This document shows, piece after piece, positions 32,611 to 43,000 of a DNA stretch of 64,000 bases (positions within the stretch are counted from its first letter, which is position 1; every line of letters begins with the position of its first letter). Source of the stretch: Nocardioides sp. SLBN-35 (GTDB lineage: Bacteria; Actinomycetota; Actinomycetes; Propionibacteriales; Nocardioidaceae); NCBI RefSeq assembly GCF_006715725.1, contig NZ_VFNU01000001.1, positions 930,001 to 994,000 on the forward strand, in the 5' to 3' direction. The notes under the pieces are model-generated. The model was not told the origin of the DNA and made no database searches. It was given only the letters and a program-made list of their open reading frames with translations. The translations under genes and the position numbers were made by a program.

Positions 32611-33520
32611 CGGCGTACATCGCCGCGTCGGCCTGCCGGAACGCCTCACGGACCGTGCGCTCGCCCGGCCCGGTGAACGCGTGGCCCAGCGAGGCCTCGA
32701 CGCCGTGCCGGCGCAGGGCGTGCACGAACCGGGCGTAGTGGGCCGGCAGGTCGGCGACGGGCACGTCGTTCGACAGTACGGCGAACTCGTCGCCGCCGTA
32801 GCGCGCCACCCGGTCACGGTCGGTCGCCGCGTAGCGCAGGGCGTCGCCCGCCCGGCGCAGCAGCTCGTCGCCGGCCTCGTGGCCCGCGGTGTCGTTGACG
32901 TGCTTGAGTCCGTCGACGTCGAGTACGGCGACGGCCACCGGGTCCGCGAAGGCGTCGACGCGCTCCTGGGCGTCCGCGACCAGGCCGTCCCAGCCGCGCC
33001 GGTTCATCAGGCCGGTCAACGCATCGGTCTCGGCGAGCGCGGTCGCGACCAGGGCGGCGCGCCGGCCACGGTCCGCTGCGCGGGCGGTGGCGAGATGGCT
33101 GGACAGCAGGTGGCTGAGCATCTCGACCAGGTCGTCGTCGACCGCGACGGGATCCGGGAGCGGGCTGTCCCCGACCCCGCACAGCACGCCGAAGAGGTCG
33201 CCGCGGTCGTCGCGGATCGGGTACCCGACGTAGGCCCGCACGGCGGGCGAGTCCGGCAGCCCGGCGTACGACGCGTCGCGGGTCGAGTCCGGGACGACGT
33301 GCGCCGCGCCGAGCGTCATCTGCCGGCAGAACGTGTCGTCCCACCGCACCCGGTCACCGGTGCCGATCAGGCCGTGGCCGTGCACGTGGACGTGCACCTG
33401 CTCGCCACCGGCCACCCGCGACACCGACCAGTTCGTCAGGGGCGTACGCCGCGCGAGGTACCCGACGACGCGGCGGGCCGCCTCAGTGAAGCTGTCGGGC
33501 GCAGCGACGTCGACCACCAT
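32585..33520 (-). CDS. GAF-like sensor plus GGDEF diguanylate cyclase
   Basis: A 311-residue protein. Residues about 1-150 resemble a GAF domain (CRQMTLGAAHVVPDSTRDAS, AVRAYVGYPIRDDRGDLFGV). Residues about 155-311 are GGDEF: ETDALTGLMNRRGWDGL, VAVAVLDVDGLKHVNDTAGH, ARYGGDEFAVL, ADAAMYAVKR. The signature GGDEF is intact, so it should make cyclic di-GMP from two GTP. The R-x-x-D inhibitory site five residues before GGDEF reads T-D-R-D, so product inhibition at that site is probably lost. The ATG at 33520 has GGAGG 6 nt upstream; a 20-codon longer start is less likely. C-di-GMP target genes are not in view. Confidence 0.88.
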   Translation of the reverse strand: MVVDVAAPDSFTEAARRVVGYLARRTPLTNWSVSRVAGGEQVHVHVHGHGLIGTGDRVRWDDTFCRQMTLGAAHVVPDSTRDASYAGLPDSPAVRAYVGYPIRDDRGDLFGVLCGVGDSPLPDPVAVDDDLVEMLSHLLSSHLATARAADRGRRAALVATALAETDALTGLMNRRGWDGLVADAQERVDAFADPVAVAVLDVDGLKHVNDTAGHEAGDELLRRAGDALRYAATDRDRVARYGGDEFAVLSNDVPVADLPAHYARFVHALRRHGVEASLGHAFTGPGERTVREAFRQADAAMYAVKRARRAG

Positions 33521-33599
33521 GGCCGCCTCCGATCTGCCGCAGAGTGCTGGACCGCTCCTATCGGCAGGGGAGGCGCCCACCTGAGCCCGGCGCGGTCCG

Positions 33600-35135
33600 T
33601 CAGCCGTCGGTGAGCCGGATCAGCCCGACGATCGTGGCGACGTACAGCGCGCCGTCGGGGCCGAGGTAGATCGACGCGTAGTGGTTGTTCCACTGGATGC
33701 CCGTGCCGGTCAGCCGGCTCCAGCGGGTCTCGCCGGTGCGGATGTCGATGGCGGTGACGTACCAGGGATCGAGGAGGTTGCCCTTGGGCTTGGAGTAGAC
33801 GTAGACGAGCCCGTTGCCGAGCGAGGCCTTCGGCACCGACGTCGGCGCGCTGGTCGGGTTGGTCCAGGCGACGTGGCAGCCGTCGGGGTCGATCATCACC
33901 CGCGAGACGCCGGGCGTCGTGGTCTTGCCGAGCAGCGTGGACTGCACGCCGGCGTACCCGTAGTTGTTCTCGATGATCAGCGACTCGCCGGCGGCGACCA
34001 GGCTGTTCTCGGTGGTGCTCGCGCCCGAGGCCAGCACGGGGATCGAGCAGTGCTCGCGGTCGGTGACGTCCTTGCGGCGGTCGTAGACGATGACATGGCT
34101 CTGCGGCTCGGCGTTGTCGGCGATCGCGATCCACCGCTCGCCGATGAGGGTCGGCGAGGTGCCGGAGCCCTGCGAGAGCATGCCGGGCTTCTTCACGCTG
34201 CCGCGGTCGTAGGGGATCGACCAGGTGATCTGCGGGGTGCCGTCGGCGGCCGCGTCGAGGCGGTAGGTCCGGTGGGTCGAGACGAAGTAGACGCCGCCGG
34301 TCTCGTCGGTGGAGACGGAGTTGAAGATCCCCTCGCCCTCGGGCAGCTCGAGTGCCCTCACCGCACCGGTGCCGCGATCGAGGGTGCCGACGGTGCCTTG
34401 CTGGCTGAACCACCAGACCCGTCCGGCCCAGTCGACACCGGTCGCGACGAGGCAGTCGTCGGCGCCGAGGTGCGCGGCGAGCGGCCAGGTCCGGCCGCGG
34501 GTGAGGCTCCCGTCGGCGTTGACCGTCACCTCGGCGATCGACGCGTCGGTCGTGGTGGCGTACGCGCGGTCCTGGCCGTCGAGGAAGAAGTAGGTGCCGC
34601 CGCAGATGTCGGTCAGCGGGTTCGCGCCCGAGGCCAGGTCGCGCTGCGAGAGCTGGAGCTGCGAGATCGCCCGCAGCGTGACCGGGTCGATCACCATCAG
34701 GGTGAAGCCCTCGAGCCCGCCGCACAGCCCGACGAGCCGGTCGTGCGAGTCGAACGCCATCGTGGCGCACTCCCGGATGCCGTACGACGCGGTGCGCACC
34801 TGCAGGTCGCGCCCCAGCGGCCCGGACACGGCGTACGCGTCGGAGCTGTAGGGGTCGTTGTGCATGCTGCTGCGCCCGTTGGGTGCGAGGTACGGGTTCT
34901 GTGGGATCGGGGGTGCCTCCAGCGGCTGTGCGGTGGCCGGGGCGCCGGTGAAGCGCGGCACCAGCAGGTCGGTCGGCAGGGACGGGATCGGCAGGCCGGG
35001 GATGGTCGGCAGCCCCGGCAGCCCCGGCAGCCCCGGCAGTGCGGTGTCGGCGTGGGCCGGGGCGGAGGGCAGGGCGCCGAGGGACAGGGCGAGGGCAGCG
35101 GCGAACACCTCGGCCGCCACGCGGAGCATGCGCAT
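33600..35135 (-). CDS. secreted beta-propeller (PQQ/quinoprotein-like) protein
   Basis: A 511-residue exported protein. Signal peptide at residues 1-30 (VFAAALALSLGALPSAPAHA), then a collagen-like LPGLPGLPGLPTIPGLPIPS segment (33-53), then a repetitive beta domain with recurring strands ending in D-x-x-T/G (e.g. VIDPVTLRAISQLQLS, VGTLDRGTGAVRALELPEGE, AIDIRTGETRWSRLTG, LGPDGALYVATIVGLIRLTD). This is the pattern of a quinoprotein-alcohol-dehydrogenase-like propeller, but PQQ-binding residues cannot be confirmed. Several Cys pairs suggest secretion and disulfides. Function unknown; no operon partner. Confidence 0.8.
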   Translation of the reverse strand: MRMLRVAAEVFAAALALSLGALPSAPAHADTALPGLPGLPGLPTIPGLPIPSLPTDLLVPRFTGAPATAQPLEAPPIPQNPYLAPNGRSSMHNDPYSSDAYAVSGPLGRDLQVRTASYGIRECATMAFDSHDRLVGLCGGLEGFTLMVIDPVTLRAISQLQLSQRDLASGANPLTDICGGTYFFLDGQDRAYATTTDASIAEVTVNADGSLTRGRTWPLAAHLGADDCLVATGVDWAGRVWWFSQQGTVGTLDRGTGAVRALELPEGEGIFNSVSTDETGGVYFVSTHRTYRLDAAADGTPQITWSIPYDRGSVKKPGMLSQGSGTSPTLIGERWIAIADNAEPQSHVIVYDRRKDVTDREHCSIPVLASGASTTENSLVAAGESLIIENNYGYAGVQSTLLGKTTTPGVSRVMIDPDGCHVAWTNPTSAPTSVPKASLGNGLVYVYSKPKGNLLDPWYVTAIDIRTGETRWSRLTGTGIQWNNHYASIYLGPDGALYVATIVGLIRLTDG

Positions 35136-35191
35136 CCCGGGAGAGTAGAACGCGTTCCAGTTCTTGGGAAGGGGCCGGGGGTGTGCCCTCC

Positions 35192-35671
35192 TCAGTCGTG
35201 CCCGACCACCGTGCCGTCACCGCTCATCGTCCAGTCCAGGTCCGGCGTCCCGTCCTCGCGCGTCGAGACATAGAGCTCGGCGAGCCTGCGGGGCTCGTCG
35301 TGGTCCGCGGTCCTCAGCTCCAGCTCCTGACGCCCGGGGGCGTTCTCGATCTGGAGCTCGATGTCGCCTCCGCCGTAGCCGCGGCCGTAGAGATCCTCCA
35401 GGCCGCCGAGCGCGTACTCGATGACCTCGGTGAGATCGTCGGTCCCGATGTCGTCGGCGATCGTGACGGTCAGCGCCTCCTCGAGGTCGTCGCCGGCATC
35501 CGGGTGGAACAGGTGGACATCGGCCACGCCGTCGATCGACTCGAGGTGCTCGGTGAGCTCGCGCTCGGACCCGACCGACCCGCACCCGGTGAGGGAGACG
35601 GCGCCGAGGGTGCTCAGCAACACGAGGCGACAGGCGCGGGCGGCCCGCGGACGAAGGTGAGCCGAGCCCAT
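35192..35671 (-). CDS. small lipoprotein of unknown function
   Basis: A 159-residue protein with a lipoprotein signal: basic start, hydrophobic stretch, and lipobox LSLTGC at Cys30 (VLLSTLGAVSLTGCGS). The mature part is acidic (HLESIDGVADVHLFHPDAGD, LTVTIADDIGTDDLTEVIEY) and looks like a small alpha/beta fold with two similar halves. Not recognised. The start lies 2 bp after the stop of the M1 peptidase gene on the same strand, so they form an operon and the lipoprotein may accompany the peptidase at the membrane surface. Confidence 0.8.
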   Translation of the reverse strand: MGSAHLRPRAARACRLVLLSTLGAVSLTGCGSVGSERELTEHLESIDGVADVHLFHPDAGDDLEEALTVTIADDIGTDDLTEVIEYALGGLEDLYGRGYGGGDIELQIENAPGRQELELRTADHDEPRRLAELYVSTREDGTPDLDWTMSGDGTVVGHD

Positions 35672-35673
35672 GG

Positions 35674-37140
35674 TCAGTCGCGTTCCGGCGTGTTCTCGTC
35701 GAGCAGCCAGTCGTCGAAGAAGTCCGAGAGCTCCTCGCCTGTCGTCTGCTCGATCCAGTCGACGTACTCGCGCCGGTCGGAGGTGCCGTTGGCCTCCCGG
35801 GCGGGCCACTCGCGCAGCACCTCGAAGAACCTCTTGTCCCCGATCCGCTCCCGCAGTTCCTGCCACATCAGCGCAGGGCCGTAGTAGATGTTGCCGTCGC
35901 CGAACCGGGTCGGGTCGAACGCGCCGGGTGGGCCGGACTCGGCGCGCAGGTCGGACTCGAAGACGGCCCAGTCGTCGGTCTTGCTCAGCATCGTGGTGCC
36001 CTCCTGCTCGGCCTCCCACATGCCCTGCAGGTACATCGCCATGCCCTCGTTCATCCACACGTCCGACCAGTCCGCGGGGGTGACCGTGTCGCCGTACCAG
36101 TGATGCGCGGCCTCGTGGACCAGCACCGCCTCCGAGAGGCTGTACGTCGAGTCGCCCAGCGTGATCATGGTCTGGGTCTCCATGCCGCTCTCGTTGTCGA
36201 CGACGAGCACGCCGAAGCTGTCGAAGGGGTAGGGCCCGAGCAGGTTCTCCAGCCAGTCGATCGCGGCGGGCGTCTTCGCGGTGTCGCCGGGCAGCGGGTC
36301 GCCGTCGGCGTCGGCCCACACCTGGATCGGTACGCCGCTCGCCGAGGCCAGGTCCGTGTGCTGGTAGTCGCCGAACGCCACCGTGACGAGGTACGACGAC
36401 GCCGGCTCCGCGAGGTGCCAGGTGTTGACGCTGCGCCCGCCCTCGGTGGTCGAGGAGGCGAGCACACCGTTAGCGACCCCGGACATCGGCGCCGGTGCGG
36501 TCAGGGTGAAGTCGTAGAGCGCCTTGTCGGAGGGCTGGTCGTTGACGGCGTACCAGGTGAACGCGCCGTACGGCTCCTGCAGCGTCGAGGTCTCGTGCTC
36601 GGCCGTGGTGGTCCAGCCGACACCCTGGGAGAAGTCGGCGCGCTGGCTGGGGGCGGGTGCCGACACGGGGGAGCCGGAGTACTCCAGCACCAGCACGTAC
36701 TGGCGGTCCGCGACCACGGCGTGCGCGACCGTGAGGTCGTTTCCCTCGACGCTGACCTCGGCAGGGGCGCCGTCGACGGTGGCGGACGAGATCGTGAGCT
36801 GCTCGTTGAAGTCGAGGGGGATCCGCGGCGCGTCGCCGGTCGCGCGGAAGGTGAGCGTCTCGCGCGCGGTGAGGCGGTCGCCGTCGGGGGCCCAGGTCAG
36901 GTCGAGGTCGTAGTGCAGGGCATCGACCAGCGGGTCGCCGAACTCGGGGTAGACCGAGTCCGCCCGGGTGTCGTTGCGGGCGATCGCGAGGTCGCCGGCG
37001 GGCGCCGTGTTGCTCGGCGAGCTGGTCGGCGCGCCCGATGACCGCTGGGGAACGGCGCCGCCGCCGATCGACTGGCCGGCGCAGGCGGCGAGTGCGAGGC
37101 AGCACGCGGCCGCGGCGACGAGACCAGCGCTCCGGGTCAT
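35674..37140 (-). CDS. lipoprotein M1-family metallopeptidase
   Basis: A 488-residue exported zinc aminopeptidase-like protein. Residues 1-20 are a lipoprotein signal (AAAACCLALAACAGQS; lipobox LAAC). The catalytic zinc motif is VLVHEAAHHWYGD (H-E-x2-H) followed 18 residues later by the third ligand in WMNEGMAMYLQ. The exopeptidase-type G-x-M-E-x loop is VDNESGMETQTMITLG. N-terminal beta domain is LDLTWAPDGDRLTARETLTF. It would cleave peptides at the cell surface. Length is short for M1 (lacking the large C-terminal domain), as in the compact secreted group. Operon with a small lipoprotein. The start is chosen by the signal peptide. Confidence 0.92.
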   Translation of the reverse strand: MTRSAGLVAAAACCLALAACAGQSIGGGAVPQRSSGAPTSSPSNTAPAGDLAIARNDTRADSVYPEFGDPLVDALHYDLDLTWAPDGDRLTARETLTFRATGDAPRIPLDFNEQLTISSATVDGAPAEVSVEGNDLTVAHAVVADRQYVLVLEYSGSPVSAPAPSQRADFSQGVGWTTTAEHETSTLQEPYGAFTWYAVNDQPSDKALYDFTLTAPAPMSGVANGVLASSTTEGGRSVNTWHLAEPASSYLVTVAFGDYQHTDLASASGVPIQVWADADGDPLPGDTAKTPAAIDWLENLLGPYPFDSFGVLVVDNESGMETQTMITLGDSTYSLSEAVLVHEAAHHWYGDTVTPADWSDVWMNEGMAMYLQGMWEAEQEGTTMLSKTDDWAVFESDLRAESGPPGAFDPTRFGDGNIYYGPALMWQELRERIGDKRFFEVLREWPAREANGTSDRREYVDWIEQTTGEELSDFFDDWLLDENTPERD

Positions 37141-37218
37141 GGACGCATCATGCCGCTCCATGAAATCTGACGGCCATTCATCTTTCCCGTCACCTCGGCC
37201 GCGGCTCGTCGTTGGAGG

Positions 37219-37234
37219 AGTGATCGGGGTCACT
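37219..37234. promoter_or_regulatory. AGTGA-N6-TCACT palindrome, CRP/GlxR-like site
   Basis: A CRP-family-like dyad 29 bp before the start of the plus-strand amidohydrolase gene and 80 bp from the divergent M1 peptidase. It resembles TGTGA-N6-TCACA; similar sites lie at 43410-43425 and 49160-49175. Confidence 0.4.
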
Positions 37235-37262
37235 GTGGCGTGCCCCGGAGCGGGGAGGTGAA

Positions 37263-39833
37263 GTGGTGGACGAGGCACAGGTCGCACGCCCCCAGGGGTG
37301 GCAGCGGGTCGGACTCGCCGCGCTCGTCGCGCTGTCCGTGGTCGGCGTCGCGCTCGCCGTACCGGCATCGGGCTCCGGCGACGGTACGACGTCGCTCGCC
37401 TCCGCCGCCGAGCAGCAGAAGTCCGACCTCGGCGTCCCGCACGACGACGCCCTGCTCCCGCCCCACGACCACAACGACCCGCGCACCAAGAACGAGGTCG
37501 CCCGCGGCCTCGCCGTCGGTGAGGACGTCGTCGACCCGACGACGGCGCGTGAGCGCAGGGCCGCGGCGTCTTACGTCGACACCGAGCGCGCGCTCCCCGA
37601 GCCCCGCCTGGTCCCGACCGCGGCCTACCCGGCCCGCTCGGCCGTGCCCGCCGACCGCTATGCGATGGCCGGGGGCTGCTACACCCTCACTGCCGGTGGC
37701 ACGGCCTTCGGCCCCTACTACTTCAAGGCGACCCGTCTCGGCGGCTACCTGCTGCACACCCCGACCGGCGAGCTGACCCGCAACGGCAACGGCTCGGTGG
37801 CCCTCGCCGCCAAGCCGAGCCCGCAGGCCGACTGGACCGTCACCGGCGGCAACGGCGCCTTCACCTTCCAGATCGACGGCGCCGGCGCCCTCGTGGCGCA
37901 GGGCGGCACCCTCACCAGCGGCGCGTCCGGCACCACCTTCCAGGTCGCGCTGGCCGGCGGCTGCCCGGAGTACCCCGAGGCCGACGTCAACGTCTCCGGC
38001 GAGCCCTTCGGCGGGGCGAAGCCCTACCAGGAGGTCCGCGGGTTCGTCGACGCCCACACCCACGGCATGGCCTTCGAGTTCCTCGGCGGCAAGGTGCACT
38101 GTGGCCGTCCGTGGCACGAGTACGGCGCGCCGTACGCCCTCGACGACTGCGCCGATCACAAGATCACCGGCGGCAAGGGCGCGCTGCTCGAGTCGGTGCT
38201 CTCCGGCAAGCCGTCCCACGACCCGGTCGGCTGGCCGACCTTCAAGGACTGGCCGGCGCCCGAGTCGCTGACCCACGAGGGCACCTACTACCGCTGGCTG
38301 GAGCGGGCGTGGCGAGGCGGTGAGCGGCTGTTCGTCAACCTGCTCGTCGAGAACAACAAGCTCTGCCAGCTCTACCCGCTGAAGAAGAACTCCTGCGACG
38401 ACATGACCTCGATCCGGCTGCAGGCCAAGGACATGCACACGATGCAGGACTACATCGACGCGCAGTTCGGCGGTCCCGGCAAGGGCTTCTACCGGATCGT
38501 GAGGGACCCCTTCGAGGCCCGCCGCGTCATCAACGCCGGCAAGATGGCGGTCGTCATGGGCATCGAGACGTCCATCCCGTTCGGCTGCACCTACAAGACC
38601 GTCCTCGGCCGCGACTTCCCGGCGTGCACGCCGCAGGAGATCGACGCCAACCTCGACGAGATGCAGGCTCTCGGCGTACGCCAGATGGAGCTGGTCAACA
38701 AGTTCGACAACGCCCTCGCCGGTGTCGCCGGCGACGCCGGTGCCATCGGGCCGCTCGTCAACGCCGCCAACTTCCTCGAGACCGGCACCTTCTGGGCGAT
38801 GGAGCACTGCGAGCCGGCCGACGGCGAGTCCTCCGACAACGCGCAGATCACCATCCCCGACATCACCGCCGGCCAGCAGGACGCGCTCTTCGGCGCGCTC
38901 GGCAAGGTGCTCGGCCTGCTCCCGGCGCTGCCGCTCTACCCGCAGCCCGCCCACTGCAACAAGCGCGGCCTGACCGATCTCGGCGTGCACACGATCGAGG
39001 GCCTCGCGAAGCGCAGGATGGTCTTCGACCCCGACCACCTCTCGGTCAGGGCGCGCGCCGCGTCGATGGACGTCATCGAGGACCTGCGCTACGCCGGCGT
39101 CATCTCGAGCCACTCGTGGTCGACGCCCGACACCTACCCGCGCATCTACCGCTCCGGCGGCTTCATCACGCCGTACGCCGGCGACTCGACCGGGTTCGTC
39201 GCCAAGTGGCGCCGCCACCTCGGCTGGGCGGACTCGCGCTACTACTTCGGCTTCGGGTTCGGCGCCGACATCAACGGTCTCGGCGCGCAGGGCAACCCGC
39301 GCGGGGCCGACGTGCCGAACCCGGTCCGCTACCCGTTCACCGGCCTCGGCGGCGTGACGATCGACAAGCAGCGTGCCGGCCAGCGGGTGTGGGACATCAA
39401 CACCGACGGGGTCGCGCAGTACGGCCTCTATCCCGACTGGGTCGAGGACCTGCGCCAGGTCGCCGACGCCCAGCATCCCGGCGACGGCGCGAAGATCGTC
39501 GACGACATGGCCCGCGGCGCCGAGGCGTACCTGCAGATGTGGGAGCGCGCGTACGGCGTACGTCCCGACTCGTGCCGCAACCCGAACCTGCGGATGTCGC
39601 TGGCGAAGGCGAAGAGGCTCGGCAAGCGGATGGTCCGCAAGCACTTCACGACCGACCGGGTGATCGCGAAGGTCGGGCAGCCCTACCTGCGCCTCGACAA
39701 CAGGTTCACGTTCTGCGCCAAGGCGAAGAAGATCAGGAAGGACGGCACGACGACCAAGAAGCTGGTCAAGGTGACCGTCGTCGTGAAGCTCAGGGCCGAC
39801 GGAACGGTGAAGAAGGTCAAGTACCGCCGGTGA
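37263..39833 (+). CDS. secreted amidohydrolase-fold protein, membrane dipeptidase (M19)-like
   Basis: An 856-residue protein. An N-terminal signal/anchor (VGLAALVALSVVGVALAVPA) is followed by about 190 residues of beta-rich unknown sequence, then an amidohydrolase-like barrel beginning GFVDAHTHGMAFEF (the H-x-H of zinc binding), with GIETSIPFGC, MELVNKFDNALAG, VFDPDHLSVRARA, GVISSHSWS and a terminal DLRQVADAQHPG. The H-x-H, D-x-D-H and S-H-S-W motifs suggest M19-type renal dipeptidase relatives, but the size is more than twice the family's. The C-terminal 60 residues are Lys/Val-rich (KVTVVVKLRADGTVKKVKYR). GTG start with GGGGAGG. Function inferred only by fold. Confidence 0.78.
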   Translation: MVDEAQVARPQGWQRVGLAALVALSVVGVALAVPASGSGDGTTSLASAAEQQKSDLGVPHDDALLPPHDHNDPRTKNEVARGLAVGEDVVDPTTARERRAAASYVDTERALPEPRLVPTAAYPARSAVPADRYAMAGGCYTLTAGGTAFGPYYFKATRLGGYLLHTPTGELTRNGNGSVALAAKPSPQADWTVTGGNGAFTFQIDGAGALVAQGGTLTSGASGTTFQVALAGGCPEYPEADVNVSGEPFGGAKPYQEVRGFVDAHTHGMAFEFLGGKVHCGRPWHEYGAPYALDDCADHKITGGKGALLESVLSGKPSHDPVGWPTFKDWPAPESLTHEGTYYRWLERAWRGGERLFVNLLVENNKLCQLYPLKKNSCDDMTSIRLQAKDMHTMQDYIDAQFGGPGKGFYRIVRDPFEARRVINAGKMAVVMGIETSIPFGCTYKTVLGRDFPACTPQEIDANLDEMQALGVRQMELVNKFDNALAGVAGDAGAIGPLVNAANFLETGTFWAMEHCEPADGESSDNAQITIPDITAGQQDALFGALGKVLGLLPALPLYPQPAHCNKRGLTDLGVHTIEGLAKRRMVFDPDHLSVRARAASMDVIEDLRYAGVISSHSWSTPDTYPRIYRSGGFITPYAGDSTGFVAKWRRHLGWADSRYYFGFGFGADINGLGAQGNPRGADVPNPVRYPFTGLGGVTIDKQRAGQRVWDINTDGVAQYGLYPDWVEDLRQVADAQHPGDGAKIVDDMARGAEAYLQMWERAYGVRPDSCRNPNLRMSLAKAKRLGKRMVRKHFTTDRVIAKVGQPYLRLDNRFTFCAKAKKIRKDGTTTKKLVKVTVVVKLRADGTVKKVKYRR

Positions 39834-39900
39834 GGCGATGCTCACGGCGCAACGAAGTTACCTGCCGGTAGTATCCGCTGTGCCCGCGGCGCCAGCGCAC

Positions 39901-39919
39901 GTGGGTAAGGCTTGCCTAT
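39901..39919. promoter_or_regulatory. IdeR-like iron box upstream of the Fe-S reductase
   Basis: GTGGGTAAGGCTTGCCTAT matches the 19-bp IdeR/DtxR consensus (TTAGGTTAGGCTAACCTAA) at 13 positions and has dyad symmetry around AGGCTTGCCT. It lies 94 bp before the ATG of a large Fe-S protein. TAGGCT at 39945-39950 may be the -10. Confidence 0.4.
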
Positions 39920-40012
39920 CGCGGCGGGGTCCGTCGTCCGGCACTAGGCTCGTCGCGCGCACTCCTGTGCGCGCCCCTTGACTCCCTGCCGGATGAGGAG
40001 CTGTTGGACACC

Positions 40013-43000
40013 ATGCAGATCGTTGCGATCGTCGTCTCCCTGGCCGTCTCGGCCGTCGCCGTCGTACTGACCGCGCGTGCCGTCGTCGCGATGCTCGGCG
40101 TGATCAAGCGCGGCCAGCCGGCGCCCGGGCGCACCGGCAACCCGGCCGGCCGCACGCTGACGATGCTGAAGGAGACGGTCCTCCACACGCGCATGCTGCA
40201 GTGGACCTGGGTCGGCATTCTGCACTGGTTCGCGTTCGCGGCCTTCATCGCGCTCTCGACCGCCGTCGCCGCGGCGTTCCCGCAGCTGTTCGACCCCGAG
40301 TGGACGATCCCGGTCCTCGGCAAGTTCTTCCTCTACGAGTGGGTGGCCGAGGTCCTCGGCCTGCTCGGGTCGCTGGCGATCATCCCGCTGATCATCTACC
40401 GGCTCACCCACAAGCCCTCGCAGCTCGGCCGCAAGAGCCGCTTCTTCGGGTCGACGATGTGGCAGGCCTACTTCGTCGAGGCGATGGTCCTGCTGGAGAG
40501 CTCCGCGATCCTCTTCATCCGCGGCGCCGAGTACAACCTGGCCAAGGCGCACGGCGGCGAGGCGGCCGAGCACGCCGATGGCTTCCACTTCCCGGTGTCG
40601 CAGTTCTTCGGCAACCTCTACCCCACCGGCCACGAGTCGATCGGGACGCTCGAGAACATCATCTTCTTCATCGCGATGGTGAAGATCACCTCCGCGATGA
40701 TCTGGCTGATCGTGATCTCCTCGAACCTCACCATGGGTGTGGCCTGGCACCGCTTCACCGCCTGGTTCAACATCTGGTTCAAGCGCGAGGAGAGCGGTCG
40801 TACGGCGCTCGGCGCGGTCAAGCCGCTGACCTCGGGCGGCAAGGCGATCACGCTCGACGACGTCGACGACCTCGACGAGGACGCCGTCCTCGGCGTCGGC
40901 TCCATCTGGGACTTCTCCTGGAAGGACATCCTCGACTTCACGACCTGCACCGAGTGCGGTCGCTGCCAGTCGCAGTGCCCCGCCTGGAACACCGAGAAGC
41001 CGCTCTCGCCCAAGCTGATGATGATGGCGATGCGCGAGCACGCGTACGCCGCCGCGGGCGGTGTCGAGGGTGCCGCCGAGAAGGCGCTGGTGGGCTCAGC
41101 CGGCGAGGGGGAGTGGTTCTACAACCCCGAGGGCGGTGACTTCGTCATCGACGAGGACGCGCTGTGGGCCTGCACCAACTGTGGTGCCTGCGTCCAGCAG
41201 TGCCCCGTCGACATCGAGCACGTCGACCACTTCGTCGACATGCGCCGCTACCAGGTGCTCGTCGAGTCGAACTTCCCCTCCGAGCTCAACGGCCTGTTCA
41301 AGGGCCTGGAGAACAAGGGCAACCCGTGGAACATGTCGCCCACGGCACGCCTGGACTGGGCCAAGGACCTGCCCTTCGAGGTCAAGGTCGTCGGTGACCA
41401 GATCGAGGACCTCGAGTCCGTCGACTGGCTGTTCTGGGTCGGCTGCGCCGGTGCCTACGAGGACCGCGCCAAGAAGACCACCCGGGCCGTCGCCGAGCTG
41501 CTCGACCTCGCCGGCGTCTCGTTCGGCGTACTCGGCAACGGCGAGACCTGCACCGGTGACTCCGCGCGCCGCGCCGGCAACGAGTTCGTGTTCCAGGGCC
41601 TGGCCCAGCAGAACATCGAGACGCTCAACGACGCCAAGGCGAAGAAGGTCGTCTCGACCTGCCCGCACTGCATGAACACCCTCAAGAACGAGTACCGCCA
41701 GCTCGGTCTCGAGCTTGAGGTCATCCACCACACCCAGCTGCTCAACCGCCTCGTGCGCGAGGGCAAGCTGACTCCGGTCGCCTCCGGTGCCGGGGCGCAC
41801 AACCGCAAGATCACTTACCACGACCCGTGCTTCCTCGGTCGCCACAACCAGGTCTACACGCCCCCGCGCGACCTGCTGCAGATCCTCCCGGGCGCCGAGT
41901 TCGCCGAGATGGAGCGCTCGGCCGAGCGGTCCTTCTGCTGCGGCGCCGGTGGCGCCCGCATGTGGATGGAGGAGACCATCGGTGAGCGGATCAACCTGAA
42001 CCGCACCGCCGAGGCCGTCGGCACCGGCGCCGACCAGGTCGCCGTCGGCTGCCCCTTCTGCCGCGTGATGCTCTCCGACGGCCTGACCAAGATGCAGGCC
42101 GACGGCGAGGCCCGCGAGGAGGTCGAGGTCCTCGACGTCGCGCAGATGCTGCTCGCCTCGGTCAAGGGCGAGCAGGCCACCAAGCTGCTGCCCGGTGAGG
42201 GTGCCCAGGTGACGGCGAAGCCGGCTGCGGCCAAGGCCACCCAGCCGGTCGAGACCAAGGCCGAGCCGGAGGCCGGCGACGTCACGATCACCGAGGACAC
42301 CGTCGTCGCGACCGAGGACGTCGGCCCCGCGGCCAAGGCGTCGGGTGGCTCGTCGATGTTCGACGACCCGGGCTCCATGTTCGACACCCCCGCTGCTCCG
42401 GCGGCGCCGGCGGCTCCCGAGGCCAAGGCGGCTCCGGCCGAGGGTGGCTCGCTCTTCGACAGCCCGGGCTCGCTGTTCGACACGCCCGCCGCGGCACCCG
42501 CTCCGGCGGCTCCGGCGGAGGAGAAGTCGGCCGCGCCCGCGGGCGGTGGCTCCCTGTTCGACGAGGGGGGCTCGCTCTTCGACACCCCGGCGACCGCGCC
42601 CGAGGCTCCGAAGCCCGAGGCTCCGAAGCCCGAGGCTCCGAAGGCCGAGGCGGCCCCGACCGCCGACCTCGGGTCGGGTGGCTCGCTGTTCGACCTCGCC
42701 GCCCCGGCTGAAGCGCCCAAGGCGGAGGCCCCCGAGGCCGAGGAGCCGAAGGTCGAGGAGCCGAAGGCGGAGACTCCCGCCCCGGCCGCCCCGGCCGCCC
42801 CGGCCGCCCCGGCCGCGCCGGCTCCGTCGGTCGACCTGAACGCCGGTGGCTCGCTGTTCGACATCGCCGCGCCCGAGGCGTCCGCCCCGACGGCTCCCGC
42901 CCCGGCACCGGTCGTCGAGCAGGCGCCGGTCGAGGCCGAGGCCCGTGCCGAGGAGGCTGCCGTCGTCGAGGAGGCGCCCGCGCCCACCCCGACGCCCGCC

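Noticed and set aside
33600..35135. PQQ-dependent alcohol dehydrogenase
   Set aside because: Propeller-like repeats are visible, but the PQQ-binding disulfide and calcium-site residues cannot be identified, and no PQQ genes are near.
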